Part shown: one piece after another, positions 1 to 11,123 of the stretch
How positions within the stretch are numbered: the first letter of the stretch is position 1
How the letters are laid out: every line of letters begins with the position of its first letter
Source: Adiantum capillus-veneris
Taxonomy: Eukaryota; Streptophyta; Polypodiopsida; Polypodiales; Pteridaceae
Direction of reading: 5' to 3'
DNA length: 64,000 nt
Assembly (NCBI GenBank): GCA_014529385.2
Contig: JABFUD020000347.1
Span: 1 to 64,000, forward strand
Notes under the pieces: model-generated
Databases searched by the model: none
Told to the model about the DNA's origin: nothing
What the model saw: the letters and a program-made list of their open reading frames with translations, nothing else
Position numbers and translations under genes: made by a program

Positions 1-193
1 AAATTTCAATCCACATTGCATTACATTACATTGCATCAACATAGCATAGCATTACATTGCATCATCATGGTGGAATTTCTACACAATTCTACACATATCT
101 AGATTCTAGGCAGGTTGAGAATACCACCTTGATTACCTTTCCGTTGAAGATCAATTGAATGGTCGAATGATCCAATCCTTCATAGCACATTAG

Positions 194-260
194 TAAATTA
201 GCAAAAATTAGTCAAATTAGCAAAAATTAGTCAAATTAGCAAAAATTAGTCAAATTAGCA
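194..260. repeat. 19-bp tandem repeat in E0 leader
   Basis: About 3.5 copies of a 19-bp unit (AAATTAGCAAAAATTAGTC) stand head to tail in the leader of E0. The rest of 1-444 is AT-rich, with ACAC-rich stretches, and shows no gene. Confidence 0.85.
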
Positions 261-444
261 AGGGGTTGGTGTGAAATTAGAGTTTGTAAACACACAATTG
301 ACAAGATATGGTAACACATTAGGGAATTATGAACACAATGCTTCATGCACACACATTCAAAATCCACAAACACATAAACACACAAGTGAAATTAGTGAGG
401 GAACGCATTCATTTATACCACAATTACACTAGCGTAGGCCATTG

Positions 445-462
445 TCCTCGGCAATGGAGCCA
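445..462 (-). other. Primer binding site of E0 (tRNA-Asp type, decayed)
   Basis: The minus strand reads TGGCTCCATTGCCGAGGA just inside the LTR. This differs at three positions from TGGCGCCGTTGCCGGGGA, the complement of the 3' end of plant tRNA-Asp. The changes fit C-to-T decay on one strand or the other. Confidence 0.75.
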
Positions 463-463
463 A

Positions 464-1388
464 ATTTGAGGGTCCCATTGTTGCAATAGCTCCAATGACC
501 AGCAAAATTATCAATCGGGAGTGATGAGCTACCCGGCTAGGGCAGGGAAACACTCACACGGTTAGTGAGCTAATCGTGGCAACACAAATGGTTAACTCTA
601 CGAGGTGAGCTTCTCGGCCTATGGAGGAGCTAAGCCGCAATGAAGGGAAATCTCCATATCCACTTCTCTTCACCTCCAATCAACCCAATCACACACACAC
701 TACGATTGCAAGATGCACACAACACTAATCCTATCATGCAACACACTAATCGCAAGCACACACACCTAGATCTATCGAGCACCACATTCCAATCAAACCT
801 ACATGCACACACAAGCAAAAGAGGACAATCATGCAAGATTAGAGAGAGATTAACCACTAATTAGTTAAGATCTAGTTAATCTAAGCATCATAGGCAATCA
901 TAAGAAGTAAGAGAGAGGCATGGTGAGAGAGAATGGATCATTGATTTGTGTTAATCAAGTCTCATGAGAAAGGAGAAGCTCAAGAACTCCATAGCCACAC
1001 ACCTCAAGAGTTCTCACCAAAGAGTGCTCTCCACAAATGACTTGAGAACCCTAATTTCTTTTACACATTGTCTTATATACCTAGGATAAAAATATGCAAT
1101 GTCCGACTGCCCAAGGCCTTTAGGACTCACCACTTATTGAATCTGCAAACTAGGTACACAGTGAGTGACCTATTCTTTACAACTTGGAACTCCCATTGAG
1201 CCTGTAACACTTTAAAATATTACAATGGCTTGAAATAATTCGAGAATTTACAATACATGACCATTTTGGGAAAACTTGGAAAATGTGTAACTTCAATCTT
1301 TACTGCTTCTTCGTATTCATCCTCGATGTGCATTCGTACGTCTTCAATCTTTAGCAGCTTCTGTTAACTGACGTTGACTCAGTTAGCA
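464..1388 (-). repeat. 5' LTR of E0
   Basis: This LTR is about 925 bp. It starts with TGCTAACTGAGTC on the minus strand and ends next to the PBS. It is colinear with the E1 3' LTR, including the long GT/CA-rich stretch. The inner end is placed to within a few bases because the terminal CA is mutated. Confidence 0.85.
1072..1079 (-). promoter_or_regulatory. TATA box of E0 LTR
   Basis: TATATAAG on the minus strand lies at the same LTR position as TATATAAG in the E1 3' LTR (21587-21594). It is the likely core promoter of the element. Confidence 0.55.
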
Positions 1389-1807
1389 ACCCCATTGCAT
1401 GAGGATCTAGTAGTAGGGTAAGTAGGATCCGAGGTGGATTTCAGAACATTGCTCTCTCTGAAAGAATCAAGTGTGAGTTGTTATTGGAAGTTGAAAAATT
1501 TAGGTCTACGGCTAGAAATAGCACAAAAAGACTCAAAATCTACCCCATTTTTCAACTTCTTAACAAAGTTAGCATACCACTAGTTTTACCATGTTGTAAT
1601 AAGCCCACAAACCAAATTTGGTAAGATTTGGATCACTTGATTGAAAATTATGACCAAATTTGCAAAGTTAGTCCGTGGACAAAAAATTGATGACCATTTG
1701 ATAAAAAATTGTCCAAACTTGATGGATCTTGGCTAGTGACCGTAACTTGAGGTGCTTAACAGATCTATGTCAAAGTTGGGACAAAAATTTACAAAAATAT
1801 AGCTAGA

Positions 1808-1829
1808 GTAAATAATCACAATTATTTAC
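1808..1829. repeat. E1 palindrome copy 1
   Basis: It has 9-bp arms GTAAATAAT and ATTATTTAC around a CACA centre. The centre is CGCG in the copy at 13006. Confidence 0.85.
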
Positions 1830-2090
1830 ATATGCTTCAAAACTTGAAATTTTTGCACATTTGAGTATACCATAAGGTCAAGCATATCAAGTAGACCTCA
1901 CAAATCAATTTTGGTGAAATTTGGATCACAAAAGTGAGACTTAAGCTAGATTCTTGAAATCAGAGTCCGCGGACACAAAACCGTTGGTAAACTTGATCAG
2001 ATTTTGTCCAAACTTGTTTAAACTTGTCCAAGGACTGTAGAAGGTTTTATACTTGCCAAACCAAGCTAGAAAGTGTAAAAAACTAACAAA

Positions 2091-2111
2091 GTAAATAATG
2101 TGATTATTTAC
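2091..2111. repeat. E1 palindrome copy 2
   Basis: It has perfect 9-bp arms GTAAATAAT and ATTATTTAC around a three-base GTG centre, so it is one base shorter than the other copies. Confidence 0.85.
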
Positions 2112-2413
2112 TACTGCTACCCAGGGACATAATTTTTGACTTTTGAACTTGTAAAGTGTTAGACCAACATAATACAAAGCCACCAGGAAATTTTGGGTTC
2201 AATCGGATCCAAATTGGCACATGTTCACTCAGTTTCCAGGTTGCAAATTAATCCTTTGATTTTTTGCTGAAGTCGAATCTGAAAGTCAGTTTGACTCCCA
2301 TAGCTCGATTTGACATGATACACATAGACCAATCACGAGAGCTAGCAAAAAATCTACTGTATTTATAGAAGAATAGCTAACTTGATCAAACTTGTACAGG
2401 AATAAGGTTGCAG

Positions 2414-2484
2414 ACGAGGAATCGGCAATTCAGTAGAGGTTGCAGTCAAGGTCAAGGGGAAATTGACGACATGTCAATTCAAAG
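2414..2484 (+). other. Candidate small leader exon of E1
   Basis: This stretch is bounded by a 3' splice site ending at 2413 and a strong 5' splice site AAAG|GTAAGT with GT at 485-486 of the 2000s (2485-2486). E2 has an equivalent 59-bp stretch at 26353-26411, again just before gag. It is a splice prediction by eye only. Confidence 0.4.
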
Positions 2485-2615
2485 GTAAGTACTCTATCCA
2501 GAGCTTCATAAGTCTATATGAACCTTAGATTTGTTCGTGTACTAGGAAATCAAGGTAGACTCGGCGAAACCTCAGTAGAGTATCCATCGAAGAAAGCGTG
2601 AATTAAGGAGATTCC

Positions 2616-5393
2616 TTGCACACAATTCTTGAAGAAGTCTCAGACACTTTTTCAGATTCAACATCTAAAATTTCTTCCTACTCGACTCACTCGAAAACCG
2701 GAACGACAATGCGCTATAAGAATATACTCTCTTTTTATAGGACTAACCGCCATGGAGCCCAGGTTTACTTGGACCCTAACGAGGAGTATGCTATTCGCAT
2801 CGATGACCATGGTATTGAGTTCGAAGAAGAGATTAGGGCAAACAAACAAGGAAAAATGTGGATAGAAATGGAACTCAGTATGTACAAGTCGAAAACCTTG
2901 ATGTGGTAGACAAATGGGGGTTAGAAGTAAACACCATATTCCCAGATATGTCATCAAAAGAAAGACCACCAACTGTAGAATTCAAGGGACACAATCAAGT
3001 AGATTTGAAGCCTTTCAAACGGCTTAATACGGATAATCCTAGGATCGGAGTCTATTGTTGGGAGGATAGAAACATAAAAGATCCTCTATGGACTTTGCAT
3101 GCCAAGTCAGGACAATCAATGGCGATGAAGATCATTTATATCTTCAAGATCAAAGATAAGGGATCAACATACCTACCAACCTACCTGTTTAGGGATTGTT
3201 ATAACAACAACTTTGTTATGATGACTCCTGAGGAGGTAGAGCAAACCAAATACCAAGGGTATTCCATAAGGGATTGGATATTGGGACAAGGACCAAAAAC
3301 AATTCCAAGAGATAAAAACCGTGAGAGATCATCTGAGAGTAATGTTAAGAAACTAGAAACCACCTCATCACGTAGAAAACCGGGTGACACTAAGGCCAGT
3401 CCAGGGCTACATGAGTCACTATTTCCAACAGATTGGTTTGAAGGACTCTGAACAGGACCAACTGCCAGGAGACCGGGAGTTGAACCAAATAGACGCGTCA
3501 AACCAACTGATTTTTAGAAATGGGTCAGAAAATACAGTGGATCAGGGGATCCATACGACCACTTAGCAAGCTTTAAGCAAGTGCTAAGAGCGAAACGCAT
3601 ATTCAATTTTCATACTCAATTTGAGGGGTTTGGAATGATATTAGAAGGAAAAGCATTGACATGGTTCCAAAACTTCCACCAAGGTCAATCAAGGACTTGA
3701 ACACATTAACTCAAGGATTTGTAGCTGCTTGTTCCAAAACGGGGATCAAACATAATACGGTAGCTGAAATCTACATCTTTAAACAGAAACATGGTGAGTC
3801 TGTTAGGGATTATGCAACCTGAATGAAACAATACAATGCAAGATACCCAGGGCTAGAGATACCTGTAGAAGAACGACTCGTATCTTTGTTTCTAGAGGGA
3901 CTGCTAAACAATGAACTTCATGCTATACTCTATAGTAAAAAGCATGCAACCCAAGAAGAGTGTGTATCAGATGCTATTGACTTAGGAGACAATTGTGATA
4001 TTTTTAACGAAGAAAATGTCCCTAAGGATAACCAAAGCGAGAAAACAACATCCACTAAACCAATACAAGTGGGAATGGCTACTGCAGCACCACTTTTAGC
4101 CATAGAAGATATGCTCAAAAGGATGAACGACATGATGAACAACATGCAAAAAGCACCTATGAGGGGACCAGGACAAGGGATACCTCAACAGAGACAACCA
4201 ATTAGGAAACAAAAATGGTGCACAATTGAGGGTAAATTGACCAACCATGAGACCCACGAGTGCTTCTTCAAACCAAAGTATGATGGAAATGTTTAGTACG
4301 TGCCTATGAGGCCACAAGGACAATCCATGTACAGATATTAGCCTAATATGGCCCAAGCTCGCCCAAGCTCAAAGACCACCAATGGGTATGGAAAGACCTC
4401 AACCTGTGTTGGGACAACAACTTCGTACCCAGGACATAATGCAGTGTGTGTAAAGTACATGTACTCCAAAGGAGTTATAGATGAACAAGCATTAGTGCCT
4501 GTTACACCCTATGCTGAGCCTAGTCTATCTACAGTAATGGTAGAAGGAGATTGGTATAATTCATATCCACCACCAATGGAAGAAACCGTGACTTCTGCTC
4601 CACCAAAGCTCGCACCAATGTATTATGTAGCTAATCAAGGTGTCAAACCTTCCATGGTAAGACCCATGATTAAGCCAAGAACAAGAAACTGTCTCAAATG
4701 TGGTGCTGATGATCATTGGAAAAATGAATGTCTAGAGCCTGACAAAAACCTCAAGCCAGTAAAGCCTATTGCATACAATGTTGCAAAAAGGGAGGAAACT
4801 TTTTGGAAGATTGTCTTAAAAATACTCTAAACAAGGGTAAAATAGTAGTAAATGTAGTCCAAGTGATACCTAGTAGCTCATCAGAGAGTGAACCAATTGT
4901 TCCAATCAAGGTAATCACTAGAGTCCAGGCCAAGAAAAAGAAACATAACTCCTATGATGATTCGGAAAATACAAAAATTTCACAACAAGTTGAAATTGAG
5001 GAGAAAGGGAAAAAGCTATTCTAGGAAAAGTTGAAAGAAACTGGAAGTGAATCAAGGAAACAACCGTGAAATCTGGAGGATCCATTCTGGTTGATAAATT
5101 TTTTGAACCTATTAATGCCACCTTGGAAGCCTACCAAGCAGGACTTAAAGAAGGCCAAAACATGGAAATACTATCCTTCTCTAGACATGGAAGCAACTAA
5201 GCTGGTAGCTTATCAAAATTTGGTAAGAATCACACAAGAAATGTTAGCAAAACAAAAACCCAAGTTTGAAAGTATCGCAAAACCTGAGGAGATTGTGGTA
5301 AGAGAAACAAAAGAAAAATATGATGTGGTGGCAGAACCCCACCTTGAAACAAAAGAACTAGAACTTATAGTGCCGGACAACGAAGATTCTTAG
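2616..5393 (+). pseudogene. gag: E1 gag polyprotein (broken)
   Basis: This encodes the structural protein of the virus-like particle. An N-terminal region of about 280 residues (2616-3450) has the phrases VVDKWGL and RLNTDN, shared with E2 gag (IVDKWGL, RINTDN). The capsid core follows at about 3530-4000 (DPYDHLASFKQVL, EGFGM, LTWFQNF in pieces). Then comes a conserved C/H patch WCTIEGKLTNHETHECF (about 4216-4266) and a CCHC zinc knuckle CLKCGADDHWKNEC near 4691-4732. The C-terminal part (NVVQVIPSSSSESE) is also matched in E2. At least four frameshifts or stops break it. The start codon is uncertain because the true start may lie on a spliced exon. Confidence 0.85.
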
Positions 5394-7290
5394 ATGGAAT
5401 TCCATTCGTAGAGGAAGACTGGCCAGGACACTTATGGAAAAAGGTTAGAGAGATCAATGATGGGAGCCTAACTCTAAAGTCAACTCCTATAGAGGAAGTC
5501 TGGTTGGATAACCTACCTTCTGATATGAATATGGATGTACAATCCTTGTACGGGTTTGCTGATCTGAAGCTTTAGAAATGCCGAAACCATTGACCTTGAA
5601 AACATTACCTTCTTACTTGGGAGATAATGAAGATGAATCCATCGTGTGTAAGACCACTCAAGTAAAACAAGCTAAACAGAACCTAGAAGTAGACAACATT
5701 CATTCAATCATGTCTACACCCATCCAATGCACTCTTACCTTGGGATAACTGTTAAAACTCAGACCATACTTATGGAATGATCTACAGGAAACCCTAGAGA
5801 AGGTGGGGATACCGGGGCTAATCTCAAAAAATTTGGGAAAATTAAAAAAAGAAATGGACAACAAAGAGATTGAATTTGTTCCCATGAACAAAGAAACACC
5901 ACCTTTCCATTGAAATATAATGACATTAATACCATGGAAATATTGGATAGTGGAGCAGGCATAGCCATAGCCATGAAAGTAGTATGGGAATCCTGGGGAC
6001 AACCAGCCATTAGACAAACTCGAATGAAATTGCAATTGGCTGACGGACACATTGAGAGACTATTAGGGCTTCTTGAAAAGGTGATAGTCAATTCCTGTGG
6101 AATTGAATATCAACATACTTTTGCCATAGTAGACTTTGGAAAAAAGCTCAGTTATGAAATCATATTGGGAAGACCTTTCATGCGATAGGTATAGCTTATC
6201 CAAGATTGGGAAAACAATTATCTGTACTTGAAGCAAGTGGGATCTATAAAAAGAGTAAATCTAAAAGATCACTCTTATAGAGATGCCTTGAAAACACTCA
6301 TACAAGAGTTTGATTCAGTTAAACAAAGACACTCCTATTTGGGTGTGTGGAGCTTCAAAAAATGGAAGTTTAAAATGAGAAGAATGTATCCTAGAAAGGG
6401 ACTGCATAGATGAATTGTATGTACTTGAATCCTTTCCAGAGCATTTTTTTGAGGCATTCGAGTGGACTCAAATTTTAGCAACAATGGATGTATGTGTGAA
6501 TACGTCTTTGCCTACTCAATTTTGCAATGAGGATGGCTATGACATAATTCCCATCCAAATGATTTCAACCCTCAACATTGAAGACAAAGATGAGGAACCC
6601 AAGGACTTGAAGCTCAACAAGTCTTTTCAGACCTCTACTACGATGCAACAGATGAGTTAGATGAACACTCAGCTACCTCAGAAGGTTCCGGGTCAGAGAA
6701 AGAACATGTGAGAGCTAAGCTACTCTTGAAAGGAGGGGAGGAAAATATTTTTACTTTCCCAACCAGAAATCTAAAAGACTAAAAATTTATAAACGAAAAA
6801 GAGACACCAAAAACGTGAACTCACGATCTATGCCATCAGTCTCCAGTAGAACAAATTTCTGATGCAGATAGATGCAAATGATTGTGTCAAGGACAAAATT
6901 ACTGGCAGATATCCTTTAAACAAAAATTCAGAAATGTCTAAAACATCAAAAAAAACAAGGAAGGATACTCAAGAAAACCTCCAGGATAAGAAACCACTCA
7001 TGATCCGAGTTGAGAGGAAAAAGAAATATCAAGAGTTGAAAAAAACTCTAAAGGAGATATATACGACTGAAAGGAAACCACGGAAAAGGATGGTAAGGAT
7101 GTAATGAGTGTTCCATCCCATTACAAAAAGTATACTTTCCAAGATCAAAAAATCATAGTCAAACAACCTGTTAGGGAACTACGTAAACAGGGTGAGTCCT
7201 ACGAAGGGCCTGAAAACGCTAAAAAGATAGACCTGGCTGAACCACGAAAAGAGCTTAGACCTGCTTACATTGCGAATGACCTAACATAGA
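5394..7290 (+). pseudogene. E1 protease with flanking linkers (broken)
   Basis: A retropepsin-type aspartic protease would mature the polyprotein. The active-site motif ILDSGAG is near 5943-5963, and the typical C-terminal motif IILGRPFMR ends at 6186. The region before it (5400-5880) keeps EDWPGHLWKKVREINDGS, matching EEQWPQHLWETI in E2, but is full of stops. The region after it, up to the RT, keeps FEWTQILATMDVCVN (about 6457), matching FGWTQILSTLDICIN in E2. The rest is lysine-rich. This is the canonical protease position between gag and RT. Confidence 0.75.
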
Positions 7291-8110
7291 AAGAAGAAGA
7301 TCTTTTTCTAAGCTTGCTAAAAGAATACCGAGATATCTTCGCTTGGTCTTACAAGGATCTCAAGAGTGTGGATCCTCAAATCTGTCAATATACCATACCC
7401 ATGAGAGATGATGCAAAACCATGTAGACAAAGGCCATACACGTATAATGAAACATATCAGGAAGATAAAAGAAGAGATTTAAAAACTAAAGGAAGCCGAA
7501 CTCATTTATGAAATTGAACACACAGATTGGGTGTCTCCAATTGCGATAGTACCCAAGAAAAATGAAAAATTATGAGTGTGTGTTAATCCCAAAAAGGTGA
7601 ATGCAGCTACCATTAGAGACAACTTTCCTCTTCCAATCACTGGGAATGTTTTAGAATGAGTTGCAAGGAAAGAGGTTTACAGCTTCTTAGATGGATTTTC
7701 AGGATACAATCTACTTTTGGTTGACTCAAAAGATTAGCATAAAACTGCTTTTGCAATAGAATGGGGTATTTTTGCCTATCGGGTTATGCCGTTTGGGTTA
7801 ACTAATGCTCCAGCCACATTTCAACGGTTGATAAGCCATGCTTTTAAAGAATATCTTAGGAAATTCCTAGAAATATATATGGATGATCTATGCGTACATT
7901 CATCAATCTAGGTTGATCATTTTGAACACCTCAAAAAGGTATTCGAAAAATGTAGACTTTATCGGATTTGCTTAAATCCTGAAAAGTGCACATTCATGGG
8001 TAGACATGGAAACATTCTTGGACACATAGTGTCTAAAAATGGCATAGCTAGTAACATTGAAAAAATTCATGTCATTGCTGATTTGCGTAGACCAACACAA
8101 GGGAGTATAA
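7291..8110 (+). pseudogene. E1 reverse transcriptase (broken)
   Basis: This would copy element RNA into cDNA. Visible motifs in order are DIFAWSYKDL (~7329), SPIAIVPKKN (~7532), FLDGFSGYN (~7684), MPFGLTNAPATFQRL (~7787) and the catalytic YMDD at 7876-7887. LYRICLNPEKC and ILGHIVSKNG follow. In-frame stops are numerous (for example after KNEKL, in VLE*VA and after HSSI). Sequence and order match E2 RT closely. Confidence 0.88.
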
Positions 8111-8129
8111 GCCTTCATGCTGACGGTTC

Positions 8130-8690
8130 CTCTACATGTATGCTATAATTGAAAAACCGATGTATACCTTGATTACACACTTTGAGTGGACTGAGGCATG
8201 TGAAGAATCCTTCATGAAGCTTAAGCAAGCTCTCACCTCAGCTCCAATATTGAAAGCACCAGATTGGAATAAGATATTCCACATACATGTAGATGCTTCC
8301 AATTTTGCTATCAGTTGTATACTAGCTCATCCAGGAGACTGGAAAATTGACTTTCCTATTTCTTATGCTAGCCGACAGTTGAACATGGTGGAAAATAACT
8401 ACACCACCATCGGAAGGAAAGGATAATGAATGATCTATCCCATTAAAAAGTATAGGCATTACCTATTAGCCAACAAGTTTGTGTTCTTTGTAGACCACCA
8501 AGCTTTGTTGTACTTGGTCAACAAGCCATGCAACACAGGAAGAATAGTGAGGTGGTTCATCATTCTTCTGGAATTTGATTTCACTGTGGTTGTAAAAAAG
8601 GCCACTATCAATGAGTAGATCATTTGTCAAGGACTGTTTCAGGAGAATCACCTAAAGGGGTAGACTATGATCTACCAGATGCCTATTTAT
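8130..8690 (+). pseudogene. E1 RNase H domain (broken)
   Basis: This domain would degrade the RNA of the RNA/DNA hybrid. Motifs are FEWTEACEESF (~8181), the first catalytic Asp in HIHVDASNFAI (~8281), NNYTTIGRKG, where E2 keeps the catalytic Glu in TTEREG, and FVDHQALLYL (~8488). FDFTVVVKK follows. The E-to-I/G change in the second catalytic segment shows decay. No second archaeal-type RNase H is seen after it. Confidence 0.8.
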
Positions 8691-9130
8691 TCTCTGTGGA
8701 AATGATACCTCGATGGTCGAAAAACATGGTGTCATTGATGACAATAACTCAAGTGGATTCACAAATACCACTTTCTATTACAATTGGATTAATCGAGGAA
8801 TTGGCTATGTATCAATTACTAGCTCGTAGGCTATACAAAAGAAATCGAGATGGAATATTGCTCTTATGCATTAATCCTGAAGAAAAAAAAGTAGTACCTA
8901 AGTCAAGACATGTTACCATAGTAGGACTTCAATTTGCAAAAGACCAAACTATGCAACAAATTTTGAGACTTGGAGTATTTTGGCGGACTATGAGGAGTGA
9001 TGTTTTATCTTTTGTAAATAATTGTCTTCAATATAAAAAACAAACACCCATACCTCATGTAACATTGTTTCAAATGTCACATGTTCCTAAGTGGAGTAAC
9101 TATCTATTTACTTACTTATCAAACCGAACA
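8691..9130 (+). pseudogene. E1 extra integrase-type zinc domain (degenerate HHCC copy 1) and tether
   Basis: In the 297-codon frame starting at 8624, residues about 68-165 (LYKRNRDGILLLC to HVTLFQM) align without a gap, at a constant offset of 116 residues, to the true integrase zinc domain at about 184-281. The four metal ligands H212, H219, C250 and C253 of the second copy correspond to H96, Q103, C134 and Y137 here. Two of the four are therefore lost and this copy cannot bind zinc in the usual way. E2 keeps the start of the same extra copy (GSDQILRLCVES, ~43934) but has lost most of it. Confidence 0.65.
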
Positions 9131-10390
9131 TTTCCTGACGATATGAGTAAATGCCATAAAAGAGAAATTGAAACTGAAGAAAGAGACTATGCTCTTATTG
9201 GGAACCAATTGTATCGGAGAGGTAAAGATCAGCATTTGCGTCTTTGTGCAAATGAAGACGAGTATGTTCCGATTATTGAACAAGCACATGCTGCATTAGA
9301 TGGAGGTCACTTTTCTGGTGAGACCACTGCAAGAGAAATCTTGATGGTAGGCATATGGTGGCCAACACCTTTTGCAGATGCTAAAGAATATGTTCGAAGG
9401 TGTGATGCTTGTCAACGAGCAAAAATGCCAACACGTGTAGGTAGCATGCCCTTAAGACCAATGATGGGGGCTAGAGCTTTCACAAAATGGGGCATAGATT
9501 TTGTTGGGCCAATATAGCCACATGCTTATAGAACCCAATCTCAATATATCATTGTAGCTATGGACTATTTGACCAAGTGGACTGAGACTAAAGCAACTTA
9601 AAAGAATGATTCCAGAAGCACTATTGCAATCTTAAATGATTATGTATTCACGTGATATAGACTGCCAATAAAAATTGTTAGTGATTGGGGAACTCATTTC
9701 CTTAATGAAGTAATTGATTATTTGATTAATGAGTTTATGGTCATCCATAATAAATCAGCTCCCTATCAGCCACAAGCAAATGGACAAGCTGAGCATAGAA
9801 ACAAAATTCTTAGCTTGGTGGTGACTAAAGTGGTTAGTTCAGGAAGGACAAATTGGCAAATGAATCTCCATGCTGCTCTATGGGCTTATCGAGTTTCATT
9901 CAAAACAGCTTTAAATGCTACACCCTTTAACCTTGTTTATGGTCTTGGGGCCATAGTACCAATAGAATTTCTATTGTCGACATTAAGGGTAGCACGAAAT
10001 CTAGAGTGGGCTGGACATGAATTGTTAGAAAGACTTGAAGATTTGGAAAAGCTAGATGAGCAAAGGCTAACTGCTGTACCTCACATCTATGCACAAAAGC
10101 GAAAACAAAAATAATTTTTTGATTCCCACTTAATAAAAAAATCTTCAGGAAAGGGGAATTAGTTTTAGTCTATTTCCTTAAGCGACACATTCCCAAGTTT
10201 AAGAAAAAGGGAAACGGACCGTTTATCATTGAAGATGTATCTCCAAGTGGACCTGTAAAATTGTCCACCATAGATGGCGAAAAAATGGCTAATTGGATTA
10301 GTGGATGTCGTTTAAAGAAATACAATTTGCCGCTAACCAATGAATTGCTGAAAAGAATGCATGCAGCTAAACAAAGGAATATTAAATGAT
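9131..10390 (+). pseudogene. E1 integrase (broken)
   Basis: This would insert the cDNA. Visible parts are the HHCC zinc domain (EQAHAALDGGHF, CDACQ; ~9278-9412), the catalytic core with first Asp in WGIDFVGPI (~9490), second Asp in IVSDWGTHF (~9677) and Glu in NGQAEHRNK (~9779), and a C-terminal domain to about 10387 ending with WISGCRLKKYNLPLT. There is no chromodomain. Stops occur after GPI at 9515 and near 9600-9660, and a frame change occurs near 10115. It is similar to the E2 integrase throughout. Confidence 0.85.
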
Positions 10391-10478
10391 AGCAGGTTAT
10401 TGATGAAGCCCAAGGCTTCGGGTACTCAAACAGAAAGCTGCTCTTAGGAATCAACAGATATCGATTCCCACCAACACT

Positions 10479-11123
10479 TTGGAAATAGATGACCGACAAT
10501 GGAAATTACCTAAAGATATAGTTTCAACAGATGATGACTGGTTAGATAGAATGGACCTGCGCATCAAAGTACAACTTAACAATCATAGCACCAATGCTTT
10601 GGTCAACATAGGAGCTAGAGTAAACGCAGTCAGTTATTCCACGTACAAGAAGGCAACAAGTCAAGCATTGGCAGCAGGAATAGCGACAATCAAAGGATGC
10701 AACAAGAACCCAACCCCAACATTGGGAGTAGTCAACTCGAGGGTGATAGTACATGGATGTTCATGTCCTCACTAGTTTGTATGCTTACGAGATGAACACA
10801 TGAATGAGATGATGGTTCTTGGAATTCCCTTGATGCGGACATACAAAGCAGTACCAGATTGGGATACAAATCAGCTCAATCTATCACCTAAAGGTGGGAA
10901 ACTCATTGTTCCAATTGCACCAAGCAAGGAGGAATGGAAAGGAAGCAATCAACAGACCAAACCACGAAGTAATCAATCTTCTCCATCCCCTCGACAAGCA
11001 AATGCTACAAGTAGCATGCAAGGAGTCAGGCAAATTTGGGTACAAAAGCATAGCTTAAGGATAAAACAATTCAAACCTAATAATGCCCTTATAATTCATC
11101 ATCAAGGAAGAATTCACTTATAA
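10479..11123 (+). pseudogene. E1 second retropepsin-like domain, downstream of integrase (degenerate)
   Basis: Residues 38-58 of this frame read NALVNIGARVNAVSYSTY. This aligns with RALIDTGARVNVVNFSTY in the E2 counterpart at 45413. The Asp of the DTG motif is Asn here and Thr is Ile. The end of the fold is also conserved, with MMVLGIPLMRTY (~10809) against SLCLGVPWMRTY. A TAG at 10773-10775 replaces the glutamine codon seen in E2 (CPHQF). If the family reading is right, this copy is catalytically dead. A structural or targeting role for the intact ancestor cannot be excluded. Confidence 0.65.

Larger units (their letters stand above)
1..1388 (-). mobile_element. E0: LTR retrotransposon, 5' end only, minus strand, cut by window edge
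   Basis: Read on the minus strand, this piece holds a 5' LTR (1388 down to about 464), a degenerate tRNA-Asp type primer binding site and about 440 bp of leader running off the left edge. Its LTR matches the 3' LTR of E1 (21280-22153) in inverted orientation over almost the whole length, so E0 and E1 belong to the same or sister families. No coding sequence of E0 is visible. The simplest reading is that E0 inserted head-on into the leader of E1, which would place E1's own 5' LTR beyond the left edge. An inversion is the alternative. Confidence 0.8.
1389..2615 (+). other. E1 leader with predicted intron(s) and palindrome repeats
   Basis: This is non-coding. A good 5' splice site (TAGG|GTAAGT, GT at 1418) and 3' splice sites at 2399 (TGTACAG) and 2413 (GGTTGCAG) would define an intron of about 1 kb. 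The two palindromes at 1808 and 2091 sit inside it, 283 bp apart, in loosely repeated sequence of about 285 bp. The recurring phrase AAATTTGGATCA marks the repeats. Confidence 0.6.

Noticed and set aside
630-864. Open frames on both strands at 630-864 and the matching frame at 21761-21997 (Cys/Val/Leu-rich or His/Thr-rich peptides)
   Set aside because: They lie in LTR sequence with GT/CA-rich low complexity and are present only because both LTR copies share the sequence. No protein features.
8130-9130. A second, archaeal-type RNase H between RNase H and integrase, as in some Tat elements
   Set aside because: The extra sequence aligns instead with the integrase zinc domain, and no DEDD-type RNase H motifs are seen.
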